Both the position numbers and the translations under genes were made by a program. Positions 1 to 6,670 of a stretch of 14,947 bases of DNA are shown in pieces; position 1 is the stretch's first letter; every line of letters begins with the position of its first letter. The notes below the pieces were generated by a model that was not told where the DNA came from, made no database searches, and worked only from the letters and a program-made list of their open reading frames with translations. The stretch is from Candidatus Bathyarchaeota archaeon (GTDB lineage: Archaea; Thermoproteota; Bathyarchaeia; Bathyarchaeales; UBA233). The stretch covers positions 1-14,947 of the forward strand of contig JAMDCS010000108.1 of NCBI GenBank assembly GCA_023488835.1, read 5' to 3'.

Positions 1-52
1 GCTTAGTCAGTTCAAGAATTATTTAAAGTTGTAGGGCTTTTGGGGAGGTTTT

Positions 53-273
53 TTATTTTAGGTTTCGTTTTTTGTCTTCGTTTATCAGTTCAGCTAAGCG
101 GTAGGTGACGTAGGCTGAGAAGCTTCGGATGCCTTTTTTTATGGCGTATTCATCTTTGACCTTGAGCCATTCGTTGAAGAAATAATCGTAAACCTCGGTC
201 TTCACAGTAATGCTTTTGTAGCCTTTTTTCGGCGTTTTGTATTCCCCTCTAATGTTATCTTTCGAACGTACAT
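53..273 (-). pseudogene. Small ribbon-helix-helix-like protein, one apparent 1-nt frameshift
   Basis: The minus strand encodes a basic N-terminus, the strand-like segment KGYKSITVKTEV, then two predicted helices (ending in AYVTYRLAELI) and a charged tail, stopping at TAA (53-55). The ITV strand followed by two helices fits the ribbon-helix-helix (MetJ/Arc) DNA-binding fold. The frame carrying this body has no ATG, GTG or TTG before a stop. The only good start, ATG at 273, is in another frame. Adding one A to the run of six (T6 at 224-229 on the plus strand) joins them into a 73-aa protein reading MYVRKITLEG...RRKKGYKSITV. A homopolymer sequencing error is therefore likelier than true decay. 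It is divergent from a second protein sharing KGYK(S/C)ITV at 361. Probable role: small transcriptional regulator, possibly autoregulatory. The fold is inferred by eye. Confidence 0.55.
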
Positions 274-285
274 TTATTTAAAGCT

Positions 286-346
286 TGACAATATACCGCT
301 AAATAACCGCTAGTTATATATTTAGAGGAGTACCGTAAAGTACCGA
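286..346. promoter_or_regulatory. Divergent promoter region with repeated ACCG elements
   Basis: The spacer between the two divergent ribbon-helix-helix genes holds ACCGCTA at 295-301 and again at 306-312 (11-bp period), and GTACCG at 330-335 and again at 340-345 (10-bp period). All four copies contain ACCG in the same orientation. A plus-strand TATA-like element (TTATATAT, about 314-321) lies between the two pairs. A minus-strand AT-rich element around 299-308 lies about 27 bp before the ATG at 273. Ribbon-helix-helix repressors typically bind tandem sites one helical turn apart, so this may be an autoregulatory operator. That role is inferred. Confidence 0.4.
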
Positions 347-360
347 GGGAGATTCGACTT

Positions 361-506
361 TTGCCACGAAAAGGATACAAGTGCATAACAGTAACCGAAA
401 AGATTCATGAAGATGTCAGAAAAAGAGCCCATGAAACCAATCGCACTTGAAAGATTACATAGAGTACCTTCTTGCAAAAGATAAGGCTTCAAAAGAAGGC
501 AAGTGA
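361..506 (+). pseudogene. Small ribbon-helix-helix-like protein, one apparent 1-nt frameshift
   Basis: From TTG at 361, with GGGAG just upstream (about 347-351), the frame reads LPRKGYKCITVTEKIHEDV, then a helix, and stops at TGA 448-450 after ETNRT. The next frame continues without a gap as LKDYIEYLLAKDKASKEGK and stops at TGA 504-506. Joining them needs one base added near 445-447 and gives a 48-aa protein with one strand and two helices, a typical minimal ribbon-helix-helix domain. It shares PRKGYK(C/S)ITV with the divergent gene at 53-273, so the two are probably paralogues. The CxxC protein gene at 510 starts 3 bp after the stop, suggesting a bicistronic unit. Sequencing error and recent inactivation cannot be told apart here. 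Confidence 0.55.
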
Positions 507-509
507 TTT

Positions 510-686
510 TTGCCCGTTAAGGTTCTCCAATATAACGACCGTGTTGCTGAAGTACAGTTTGTCTGTGACTTATGCGGCAAACTGGTGAGGACAAGCTTTA
601 TTCCTATAAATGAATTTGATGCTCAAAAAACGGCAGCGGTGATGTGTTGGCAATGCAAACAAACCTTTGCAAACAAAAAATCGTGA
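510..686 (+). CDS. Small CxxC...CxxC zinc-binding protein
   Basis: This is a 58-aa reading frame from TTG at 510 to TGA at 684-686. It has two cysteine pairs, VCDLC near residues 19-23 and CWQC near residues 46-49, spaced like a treble-clef or rubredoxin-type zinc knuckle. No other domain is visible. There is no ATG in the frame, and TTG is also the start of the upstream ribbon-helix-helix gene, whose stop lies 3 bp before, so the two are probably co-transcribed. It converges with the YkgJ-type gene, whose stop lies 10 bp away. Function is unknown. Such archaeal proteins often bind nucleic acid or protein partners, but nothing here shows which. Confidence 0.5.
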   Translation: MPVKVLQYNDRVAEVQFVCDLCGKLVRTSFIPINEFDAQKTAAVMCWQCKQTFANKKS

Positions 687-695
687 AAAAATCTT

Positions 696-1076
696 TCAAG
701 TGCGCCGCTCTGACGCTTCAGCATCAATTACTTCCAAAAGTTTAATCACTCGTTTACCTTTGAGATTTTTTTCCGACTGCGTTATCGACTTCCTCGACTG
801 GCAAATATCATCTAAAATTATTCCTGTTTCTTCATCCAAAATAACAGGGTAAACTCTGCAGCCGGCTGGGCGGTTCACGTAAACGCTGCACTGGCGGTTT
901 TTGAGATCGTAGAAGACGCAGTAGCCGTCACGGTTTTTTAGCTGGGCATAGCCTTGCTTGTCGTAGCAGACGAATTGGTTTTGGCTGTAGCCTTTATTTT
1001 CTAAGCGTTTGATGTCTTTTTTGGAGAGCAACATTTCGGTTTCTGTACAGCATACTCCGCAGTTTGAACAGTGCAT
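696..1076 (-). CDS. YkgJ-family cysteine-cluster protein
   Basis: A 126-aa protein that begins with CSNCGVCC (C3, C6, C9, C10). Further cysteines are at about 37, 53, 63, 73 and 92, including QCSVYVNRPAGCRVYPV. This is the pattern of the YkgJ/UPF0153 family, small proteins that bind zinc or an iron-sulfur cluster through a CxxCxxCC motif. The biochemical role of the family is poorly defined. Length and cysteine order match an intact member. The ATG at 1076 places the cysteine motif at the extreme N-terminus, as is usual. It is the last gene of a probable minus-strand operon, 54 bp after the Sm-like gene. Confidence 0.8.
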   Translation of the reverse strand: MHCSNCGVCCTETEMLLSKKDIKRLENKGYSQNQFVCYDKQGYAQLKNRDGYCVFYDLKNRQCSVYVNRPAGCRVYPVILDEETGIILDDICQSRKSITQSEKNLKGKRVIKLLEVIDAEASERRT

Positions 1077-1130
1077 AAACGGATGAGTGTTATGGCGGTA
1101 TTTGTGTTTTTATCTTTGGTTTGCGGGTTT

Positions 1131-1370
1131 TCAGGCAGGGTTTTTCATTAGGTTTATGTTAAGCATTTCTGCCCATGCAATGTTTCTGAGTGGTACACGG
1201 GTGGCTTTGCGGTTGCCGGATGGAGAATATTCGATTAAGTTGTTGTTTTTTCCTACGCCTTTGTGGATTTTTGTTAATTGTACGTTTATTATTACTGCCC
1301 CATCTTTTAGGTGCAGGTTAACGTTTCTTCCAATGTATGATCTTGCACTGTTGGCGCTGAAGCTTTCCAT
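1131..1370 (-). CDS. Small Sm-like (LSm-type) beta-barrel protein, putative
   Basis: A 79-aa protein. The central part (YIGRNVNLHLKDGAVIINVQL) resembles Sm motif 1, where a strand with LKDG leads into a bent second strand. It is followed by a variable loop, a strand around LIEYSP, and VPLRNIAWAEML, which resembles the final Sm strands. It differs from canonical archaeal SmAP/Hfq sequences and lacks the usual RG-rich Sm2 motif, so the assignment rests on pattern only. If correct it may form an RNA-binding ring. ATG at 1370 lies two bases after the stop of the upstream zinc-finger gene, with a GAGG-like site upstream, which implies translational coupling. The plus-strand frames here are shadows. 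Confidence 0.55.
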   Translation of the reverse strand: MESFSANSARSYIGRNVNLHLKDGAVIINVQLTKIHKGVGKNNNLIEYSPSGNRKATRVPLRNIAWAEMLNINLMKNPA

Positions 1371-1372
1371 TT

Positions 1373-1510
1373 TTACCAGTCCTCTTCTTGGTCAGCGATT
1401 TTGCTCCAGCATTGTTGGCATATGGGTAGGTTTTCGCCTTTTAATTGGATGTAGAGTTTGATGTTTTCGCTTTTGCAGGTGTCTTTCCAGGGGTTTTTAC
1501 AATGTTCCAT
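1373..1510 (-). CDS. 45-aa zinc-finger-like protein
   Basis: This short frame runs from ATG 1510 to TAA 1373-1375. It starts MEHCKNPWKDTCKSENIKLY and ends with LPICQQCWSKIADQEEDW, giving C4, C12 and a CxxC pair (about 31 and 34), a plausible single zinc site. GAGG lies about 8 nt before the ATG. An in-frame ATG at 1543 would add eleven very basic residues (MRQRRRVEAKR). The 1510 start is preferred because of the ribosome binding site. A TATA-like element (GTATAAAG on the minus strand, about 1612-1619) could drive the unit. It is the first gene of a tight operon with the Sm-like and YkgJ-type genes. Function unknown. Confidence 0.55.
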   Translation of the reverse strand: MEHCKNPWKDTCKSENIKLYIQLKGENLPICQQCWSKIADQEEDW

Positions 1511-1647
1511 TCTTTTTGCCTCAACACGTCTCCTTTGGCGCATTTTGCTTTTAAGGCGGTTGCAGAAACTACTGTTTGGTGCTGTGGAGGGGTGAGTGAA
1601 AGTAAAACTTTATACGTGAAGCTTTAGAATATTAGGCTTGTGAAGTT

Positions 1648-2100
1648 ATGGCTCTCTTATCTGACCCTTATGCGCTTACCGCTACGGCAAGTTTGATTAT
1701 TCAAGTAATTGTTTTATTCCTGCTATTGTACGGTTACTCTTTGAAGAGGAAGCTAAAATTTCGGCAACATGGAAGGACAATGGCAGTGGCACTTGTTCTA
1801 CATTTGATAATGATTTTTGCAATTATGATTCCTTCTTTTGCCTATGCAGTAGTTCCATCTTACATTATTCCGTTTCCTCTAGAGCTAATATCAATAATCG
1901 GCCTCCTTCATGGAATAGCAGGAATCGCAGTAATCATCCTAGGTGGTTGGCTGGTTGCTGCTTGGCACTTTAGCAAAGAGTTCATGGGATGCTTCAAAAG
2001 AAAGTCAATCATGCGAGTCACCATTACCGCTTGGATCGCTGCTTTAATTTTAGGAATCGTTCTCTACATACTCTTTTACGGAGCCGTTTTGGTAAGTTAA
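1648..2100 (+). CDS. Four-helix membrane protein, DUF420-like (tentative)
   Basis: A 150-aa protein with four hydrophobic segments at about residues 11-31, 45-67, 78-104 and 124-148, joined by short basic loops (SLKRKLKFRQHGR and HFSKEFMGCFKRKS). Histidines H41, H52, H88 and H107 sit at or near helix ends, as in small haem-binding or DUF420/YozB-type proteins, but I cannot confirm the family. No signal peptide or soluble domain is seen. It is preceded by the divergent small-protein operon. Its TAA stop (2098-2100) interlocks with the stop of the convergent phosphodiesterase gene, the two stops sharing TTAA. Confidence 0.7.
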   Translation: MALLSDPYALTATASLIIQVIVLFLLLYGYSLKRKLKFRQHGRTMAVALVLHLIMIFAIMIPSFAYAVVPSYIIPFPLELISIIGLLHGIAGIAVIILGGWLVAAWHFSKEFMGCFKRKSIMRVTITAWIAALILGIVLYILFYGAVLVS

Positions 2101-2639
2101 AACTCGACTATTTGCGGCGTGATGGTTTCCTTGGTGATTTTTAGCAATCCAACCGATGGCTTATTAATGAGCGATGATGGGTCTGTGGGGCTGCCTGGGT
2201 TAATGTATAGGATTTTGCCCTCCCATTTGATGCTGGCGACATGCGTGTGTCCGTAAACTATAACGTCAAAATGATTCTGCTCGGCGATTTCCTGCATCTT
2301 ATTCGAGCCGTAGAGAAGGTTTTGGTCATGTACCACGCCGATTTTCCAATCGAAGACTTTCAGCGAATTTAGCCTCGGCAAAGCACCTGCGACTTCTAGC
2401 CCATCCATGTTGCCGTGAACAGCCAAAACTGGAGCAATCTGCTCTAACTCATCCACAACGGACAAGTCAACTAAGTCGCCAGCATGAATGATGTAGTCCA
2501 CTCTTTCGAAGATTTCAAAAACTTTCTTAGGGATGCATCTTGCTCTTTTGGGCACGTGTGTGTCGGAGATTAGCCCAACGGTTTTGGTGACCTTGAAGTT
2601 TGGGGGTTCTTTGTTTATTAACGCTTGTCCACCGAGCAT
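2097..2639 (-). CDS. YfcE/MJ0936-like metallophosphoesterase
   Basis: A 180-aa protein with the full calcineurin-like metal centre: GLISDTH (D26, H28), HAGD (D55), GNMD (N77), H104 in GVVHDQ and YGHTH (H131, H133), then INPGSP. This matches the YfcE/MJ0936 family of two-metal phosphodiesterases that cleave model or cyclic phosphodiesters. The physiological substrate is usually unknown. The family's usual THGH motif is replaced by VVHD, although the ligand-position His is kept. The protein starts at ATG 2639, giving about 20 residues before the first motif, slightly longer than usual. A TATA-like box (ATTTTATAG on the minus strand, about 2678-2686) lies upstream. Confidence 0.88.
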   Translation of the reverse strand: MLGGQALINKEPPNFKVTKTVGLISDTHVPKRARCIPKKVFEIFERVDYIIHAGDLVDLSVVDELEQIAPVLAVHGNMDGLEVAGALPRLNSLKVFDWKIGVVHDQNLLYGSNKMQEIAEQNHFDVIVYGHTHVASIKWEGKILYINPGSPTDPSSLINKPSVGLLKITKETITPQIVEF

Positions 2640-2757
2640 TTTTTGGATTGCCTCTCAAGCAGGCGAGTCTTTGCTATAAAATATGGTGTTTGGCAATAAA
2701 TATTCAACTGTTAAAAACGGCCAAAATAATGAAGAAAAGGCGTAAAAATGGGCTTGT

Positions 2758-4137
2758 TTAGGTCATGAATCTCTTGACAGCCTCGTAGAAGATGCTTGTT
2801 CCAAAAACAAGGTTCTCAATCGTTATGCGCTCGTCAATGCCATGCATCCGCTTTTCCAACTCATCGTTGGGCTCGTCGGGGCGCATCGGGTGGAAACCGT
2901 AACATACGCTGCCCGTTTCCCTAAAGAAACGCGAATCAGTTCCGCCCGTCGTCAGCGTCGGCGTGACTCCGCAGTCGGGTTCGAACTCTTTTAGAACACC
3001 TGTAATGGCTCCGTAGAGTGGGGTTTGCGTCGTCGATTCGTTGCCGTCATGCATCTGAATAATCTCAAAACTTAACTTTTCCATACCCACGTCCTTGAGC
3101 AAGTCTTTGATTAAAGAAAGCGTTTCATTCACGCTTTGGCCGGGCAGGACTCTGCAGTCGAACACAGCTTCGCACTCGGAAGGAATGATGTTTTCTTTTA
3201 CTCCACCATGAATCATTGTTGGGGCTATGGTCGTTTTGGTTCTTGGCCTGATTTCTTCTGCCAATGCCTTGTCTGTTTTGGCTAGTTCATCGAGGATTTG
3301 TTCGCTTTGCTTGGGGTTGTTTAGTAAACGCGAGAACAACTCGTTTAGCTTAGGGTTCTGTTTTGCTACTTCAGATAGGAACTGCTTGAGGGTTGGCACG
3401 TACAACGTTTCAGGCTGGTATTCGCCGAGTTTAATTATGACTTTGTTCATGCGCACAATCGCGTTGTCAGCCATGTTTGGAGTGGAGCCGTGTCCAGGTG
3501 TTCCTTTGGCTTTTATTTTGAACCAGAGGATGCCTTTCTCTGCGGTCTGCACGGGATATACGTTGCCTTTTTTCTGGGGGATGGCTAATCCTCCGCCTTC
3601 GTTTAGGACGTATGGACACCAAACTTTTTCCTTGTGGTGCTTTAGTAGGTAGCCTGCGCCTTCTTCTCCGCCTTTTTCCTCGTCAGCGGTGGCTGCTAAA
3701 ATAACGTCGCCTTTGAGCGGAACATTGTTTCTTTTCAGGAGCAGGAGGGTTAAAACTTCGACGGCTGTCATGCCTTTCATGTCATAAGCGCCCCTGCCGT
3801 AGACGTACCCGTCTTTTACTGTTCCGGCAAACGGATCAACGCTCCATTCATTTGGGTTTGCTGCAACAACGTCTAGGTGCGAAAGCAACAGTAGGTTGGG
3901 TTTTTCGCCTGATCCTTTAAGCTGCGTGATTATGCTGCCTCTGCCTGGTGCTGACTCGATGACTTCTGTTTTGAAGCCTTCCTTTGCTAGGTATTGGGCA
4001 ATGAAGTTGGCTGCTTGCGTTTCGTTGCCAGGCGGGTTGGTTGTGTTTATGCGTATTAAATCGCTGAGGAAACGTGTGATTTCTTGCTCTATCTCGTTTA
4101 GGATTGGTATTGGCATGTTTTTTGGGGGCTCCTGCAT
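2758..4137 (-). CDS. M20 family zinc metallopeptidase / deacylase (ArgE/DapE/ACY1-like)
   Basis: A 459-aa protein with all M20 hallmarks: SHLDVV (H87, D89), GRGAYDMKG (bridging D119), TADEEKGGEEGAGY (general base E153 and ligand E154), NEGGG (about 179-183), the dimerisation-domain motif GHGSTPN (about 215-221), TTGGTDSRFF and MHGIDERI near the C-terminus with the last His ligand. These enzymes hydrolyse N-acyl amino acids or dipeptides in the cytosol. Substrate cannot be set from sequence, and no arginine or lysine biosynthesis genes are nearby. M8 is an alternative start. The gene is divergent from an AsnC/Lrp-type regulator with a shared TATA region, which suggests amino-acid or peptide control. 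Confidence 0.9.
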   Translation of the reverse strand: MQEPPKNMPIPILNEIEQEITRFLSDLIRINTTNPPGNETQAANFIAQYLAKEGFKTEVIESAPGRGSIITQLKGSGEKPNLLLLSHLDVVAANPNEWSVDPFAGTVKDGYVYGRGAYDMKGMTAVEVLTLLLLKRNNVPLKGDVILAATADEEKGGEEGAGYLLKHHKEKVWCPYVLNEGGGLAIPQKKGNVYPVQTAEKGILWFKIKAKGTPGHGSTPNMADNAIVRMNKVIIKLGEYQPETLYVPTLKQFLSEVAKQNPKLNELFSRLLNNPKQSEQILDELAKTDKALAEEIRPRTKTTIAPTMIHGGVKENIIPSECEAVFDCRVLPGQSVNETLSLIKDLLKDVGMEKLSFEIIQMHDGNESTTQTPLYGAITGVLKEFEPDCGVTPTLTTGGTDSRFFRETGSVCYGFHPMRPDEPNDELEKRMHGIDERITIENLVFGTSIFYEAVKRFMT

Positions 4138-4204
4138 GTTTAGAGGTGTTTTTTCTCTTAAGAGTTCCTGTTGCTGTTTCTCTGTTGCACTGGAAGATTT
4201 TTTA

Positions 4205-4235
4205 GTTATTCAACATGATGTTTATATATGATGTC
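4205..4235. promoter_or_regulatory. Shared divergent TATA region, M20 peptidase / Lrp-type regulator
   Basis: TTTATATATG (about 4221-4230) is a good archaeal TATA box, readable in both directions (CATATATAAA on the minus strand). An 11-bp palindrome AACATGATGTT (4212-4222) overlaps its left edge, and GATGT recurs just to the right (4230-4234). AsnC/Lrp regulators often autoregulate by binding short palindromes next to TATA, so the regulator at 4278 may act here. That is an inference. Confidence 0.45.
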
Positions 4236-4277
4236 AAAAAATGCTATGGATAACAAAAATCGTTTAAGTTGATTGCA

Positions 4278-4787
4278 ATGAAAGAGTTGAAACCAATAGA
4301 TTATAAGATTCTGTTTGAGCTCATGAAAGACTCACATCGAAGCGATAGGCAACTTGCAAAAGCCTTGGGTGTTTCCCAGCCTACAGTGACCCGAAGACGA
4401 GCTATGCTGGAAGAAAACTTTATCGAAGGGTACACTGTTATTCCGAAATTTGGCCAAATAGGATTTGAAATTGCAGCAATAACCTTTCTGAAAAGTAAAC
4501 TAAAATATGCAACAGGCGAAGAGAAAACTCAGGCATTAAAGAAAATGAAGGAATGGTACATGAGGCAAACCAACGTGATTCTGGCTTTAGACGGCAGAGG
4601 CATGGGGTGGGATACTGTTTGCATTTCGCTTCATGAAAACTTTGAAAACTTCGCTGCGTTCATCAGAGCTCTGGATTCAGAATTGTCGGATTGGGTGGTT
4701 GAAAGCCAAACTTTCAATGCGGATTTGAAGGGCGGAATAGTGATTAAGCCATTCCACCTCAAGTACCTAGCGTCTACAAAGCAGTAG
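4278..4787 (+). CDS. AsnC/Lrp-type winged-helix transcriptional regulator
   Basis: A 169-aa protein. Residues 5-50 form an AsnC-type helix-turn-helix (IDYKILFELMKDSHRSDRQL, then LGVSQPTVTRRRAMLEE), followed by the typical transition FIEGYTVIPKFGQIGF. The C-terminal part (60-160) has alternating strands and helices and may be a divergent RAM-like ligand domain, though I see no clear RAM glycine signature. ATG 4278 is chosen over TTG 4269, which is in frame three codons upstream with no clear ribosome binding site for either. It is divergent from the M20 peptidase gene. Probable role: regulation by an amino acid or related metabolite, perhaps of itself and the peptidase. Confidence 0.8.
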   Translation: MKELKPIDYKILFELMKDSHRSDRQLAKALGVSQPTVTRRRAMLEENFIEGYTVIPKFGQIGFEIAAITFLKSKLKYATGEEKTQALKKMKEWYMRQTNVILALDGRGMGWDTVCISLHENFENFAAFIRALDSELSDWVVESQTFNADLKGGIVIKPFHLKYLASTKQ

Positions 4788-4917
4788 ACACTCCCCAAAA
4801 CCCCTTTCTAACTTTTCTTTATTTCTCCGAAAAATAACCGTTTTTTTTAGAAACATACCATACTCTAAGTTTTTAGAAAAAATAGGTCACGAAGGTTCAA
4901 GATGGGCTTATCTGCGG

Positions 4918-5044
4918 TTAATCTTCTTTAGCAACCGTTTCTTTGGCAGCTTTGGCTTTTTTGTCCTGCTTGCATCAACAGTCAAACCAATACACCAATA
5001 CTCACGTATGATGCCAACCCAATATAAGGCAATGGGCTCTTCAT
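4918..5044 (-). pseudogene. Possible broken small membrane-protein ORF
   Basis: ATG at 5044 (minus strand) reads MKSPLPYIGLASYVSIGVLV, a short hydrophobic segment, and then meets TGA. Just beyond, another frame is open (TVDASRTKKPKLPKKRLLK, stop 4908-4910). A third frame gives a lysine- and alanine-rich tail (QDKKAKAAKETVAKED, stop 4918-4920) that also looks like coding sequence. A minus-strand TATA-like CTTTAAATAG lies near 5083-5092. A 40-50 aa membrane protein with a charged tail, damaged by one or two indels, would explain this. Chance low-complexity sequence is a real alternative. Confidence 0.25.
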
Positions 5045-5257
5045 TTTTTGAAGGTGTAAGTTTTTTCTTTTTAGTCTCTAACTATTTAAAGAGGGTCGGG
5101 GATCACTTGTGAGCACTAGGTATTCTCAAAAATCAATGTTTTCCTTTTTATAAGGGGGGATAGTCAAAAAAGAGCACTATAGTTCAAGTGTTTTCTCGAC
5201 ATTTGTTTTCTTTGTTTTTCTTAATTTTTAAGGTTCAAAGACAAAATTTGAGGGTAA

Positions 5258-5270
5258 AAGCATATATCTG
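5258..5270 (+). promoter_or_regulatory. nadA TATA box
   Basis: AGCATATATC (about 5258-5267) after a purine-rich stretch matches an archaeal BRE/TATA element. It predicts transcription starting about 26 bp downstream (near 5290) and a leader of roughly 30 nt before ATG 5321. This supports the 5321 start over the upstream TTG at 5276, which would lie before the predicted start site. Confidence 0.5.
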
Positions 5271-5320
5271 TTAACTTGTCCTTCTTATTTTTCACATTCA
5301 ACCCTGAACTAGGCGAAAAC

Positions 5321-6232
5321 ATGGATTTAACGGACAGAATCCAAAAACTCAAGAAAGAAAAAAAAGCCGTCATACTGGCTCATAATTATCAGCGTCCAGA
5401 AATCCAAGACATAGCTGATTACGTTGGCGACAGCATTGAACTTAGCCGCAAAGCCGTCGAAGAGAAGGATGCTGAAATAATCGTTTTTTCAGCGGTTGAT
5501 TTCATGGCTGAATCCGCCGCGATTCTCAACCCCAGAAAAAAGGTGCTTTTGCCCTGTTTAGGTGCACGTTGCCCGATGGCGCAGATGCTAACGGTTGACG
5601 AGATTAAACGGGCCAAAAAACTGTACCCAAACGCACCAGTAGTTCTCTACGTTAACACTTTGGCTTTATGCAAAGCTGAATGCGACGTATGCTGCACAAG
5701 CGCCAACGCCGTTGAAGTCATAAAGTCACTTGACGCCGATACAATCCTGTTTGGTCCCGACAAAAATCTGGCTGAATACGTCAGCGAAAAAACAGGCAAA
5801 AAGCTAATCTCGATTCCTGCAAACGGCTTCTGCCCAACCCACCTCTTATTCCAGCCAGAAGACGTCAAGGTCCTTAAGATGCAGCATCCAGACGCCATAG
5901 CCATTGTTCATCCTGAATGCAGTTCAGAAATGCGCAAAGTAGCTGATTTTATCGGCAGCACCTCAAAAATGTGCCGTTACGCCAAAGAATCCCATGCTAA
6001 AGACTTCATTGTCGGCACCGAAGAAGGTATTCTGCATCGCCTGCGCAAAGAAAACCCGCAGAAAAACTTCTATCTTGCTTACGAAGGAGCCATCTGCCCC
6101 AACATGAAGCTGACAACGCTTGACAGACTCTACGCTGCGCTTAAAGAGGAAAAGAATGTGGTTAAGGTTCCCCAAGCAGTTGCGAAGAAAGCTCGGGCTT
6201 CTCTGGAACGGATGTATGAAGTGAAGAGCTAA
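5321..6232 (+). CDS. nadA: Quinolinate synthase
   Basis: A 303-aa protein that condenses iminoaspartate with dihydroxyacetone phosphate to quinolinate, the second step of de novo NAD synthesis, using an oxygen-sensitive [4Fe-4S] cluster. The three expected cluster ligands are present at family spacing: C84 (LGARCPM), C171 (NGFCPTH) and C259 (GAICPNMK). The substrate motifs AHNYQRPE, GDSIELS, YVNT and HPEC are also present. Length matches the short archaeal/Thermotoga type. ATG 5321 begins the protein 20 residues before AHNYQ, as expected. Partners of the pathway (aspartate dehydrogenase or NadB, and NadC) are not in the window. Its stop interlocks with that of the convergent nikR (shared CTAA, 6229-6232). 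Confidence 0.96.
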   Translation: MDLTDRIQKLKKEKKAVILAHNYQRPEIQDIADYVGDSIELSRKAVEEKDAEIIVFSAVDFMAESAAILNPRKKVLLPCLGARCPMAQMLTVDEIKRAKKLYPNAPVVLYVNTLALCKAECDVCCTSANAVEVIKSLDADTILFGPDKNLAEYVSEKTGKKLISIPANGFCPTHLLFQPEDVKVLKMQHPDAIAIVHPECSSEMRKVADFIGSTSKMCRYAKESHAKDFIVGTEEGILHRLRKENPQKNFYLAYEGAICPNMKLTTLDRLYAALKEEKNVVKVPQAVAKKARASLERMYEVKS

Positions 6233-6636
6233 ACTGAGACAATCATTGATTTGAGGATTTTTACTCCTCTTCTTGTTGCTAACTCGTCGCTTAGTTCGCG
6301 TATTTCTGAGCCTTTGCCTTTTACAGCTATGACTTCTAGGCAGTCGTGTTCGGCAAGATGGATGTGCATGGTTGAGGAGATTAGTGAGGCGTGGTGGTGT
6401 TGGGATTCTGTTAATTCGCTGTCTAATCCTCTGGTGTCATGGTTGTAAACCATTAGTAACACGCCTGTTTGGGTGGTGTTTTCTTCTTTGACCCATTTGC
6501 GCTCGGAAACATAAAGTCTCACAGCGTCTTGTATGGCTTTGCTGCGGCTTTCGTAGCCCATTTTTCCGATGATTTCGTCGAAGTCTTGGAGGAGTTCGGG
6601 TGGGAATGTTACGCCTATTCGGACAACTTTGGACAT
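6229..6636 (-). CDS. nikR: Nickel-responsive transcriptional regulator NikR
   Basis: A 135-aa protein. The N-terminal ribbon-helix-helix (about 1-45: VVRIGVTFPPELLQDFDEII, then SRSKAIQDAVRLYV) binds DNA. The C-terminal ACT-like domain carries the square-planar nickel site: H91 and H93 (HIHL), C99 (HDCLEV), and H80 in SQHHHA from the partner subunit. These correspond to E. coli NikR H87, H89, C95 and H76 with a constant offset of four. In the family, nickel binding increases operator affinity and represses nickel uptake. The gene is divergent from a NiCoT permease with a palindromic operator between them. It is full length and intact. Confidence 0.96.
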   Translation of the reverse strand: MSKVVRIGVTFPPELLQDFDEIIGKMGYESRSKAIQDAVRLYVSERKWVKEENTTQTGVLLMVYNHDTRGLDSELTESQHHHASLISSTMHIHLAEHDCLEVIAVKGKGSEIRELSDELATRRGVKILKSMIVSV

Positions 6637-6670
6637 GGGTGGTCACGGTTAGAAATGGTTTGTTGTGCCT

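Larger units (their letters stand above)
4788..5320. other. 533-bp intergenic region before nadA
   Basis: No intact gene is visible. The left half holds remnants of a small minus-strand ORF (listed separately). GAGCACTA occurs twice (5111-5118 and 5172-5179), with CACTTG (5104-5109) and its reverse complement CAAGTG (5184-5189) outside them. The meaning is unknown. The right end carries the nadA promoter. No tRNA-like or CRISPR-like structure was recognised. Confidence 0.5.

Noticed and set aside
1087..1627. Plus-strand reading frames of 124 and 60 aa
   Set aside because: They lie opposite the Sm-like and zinc-finger genes. Their translations are Phe/Leu-rich without family features, and the minus-strand frames have ribosome binding sites, tight spacing and motifs.
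3227..3652. 141-aa plus-strand frame inside the M20 peptidase gene
   Set aside because: The minus strand carries a complete set of M20 motifs across this region. The plus-strand frame has no recognisable domain.
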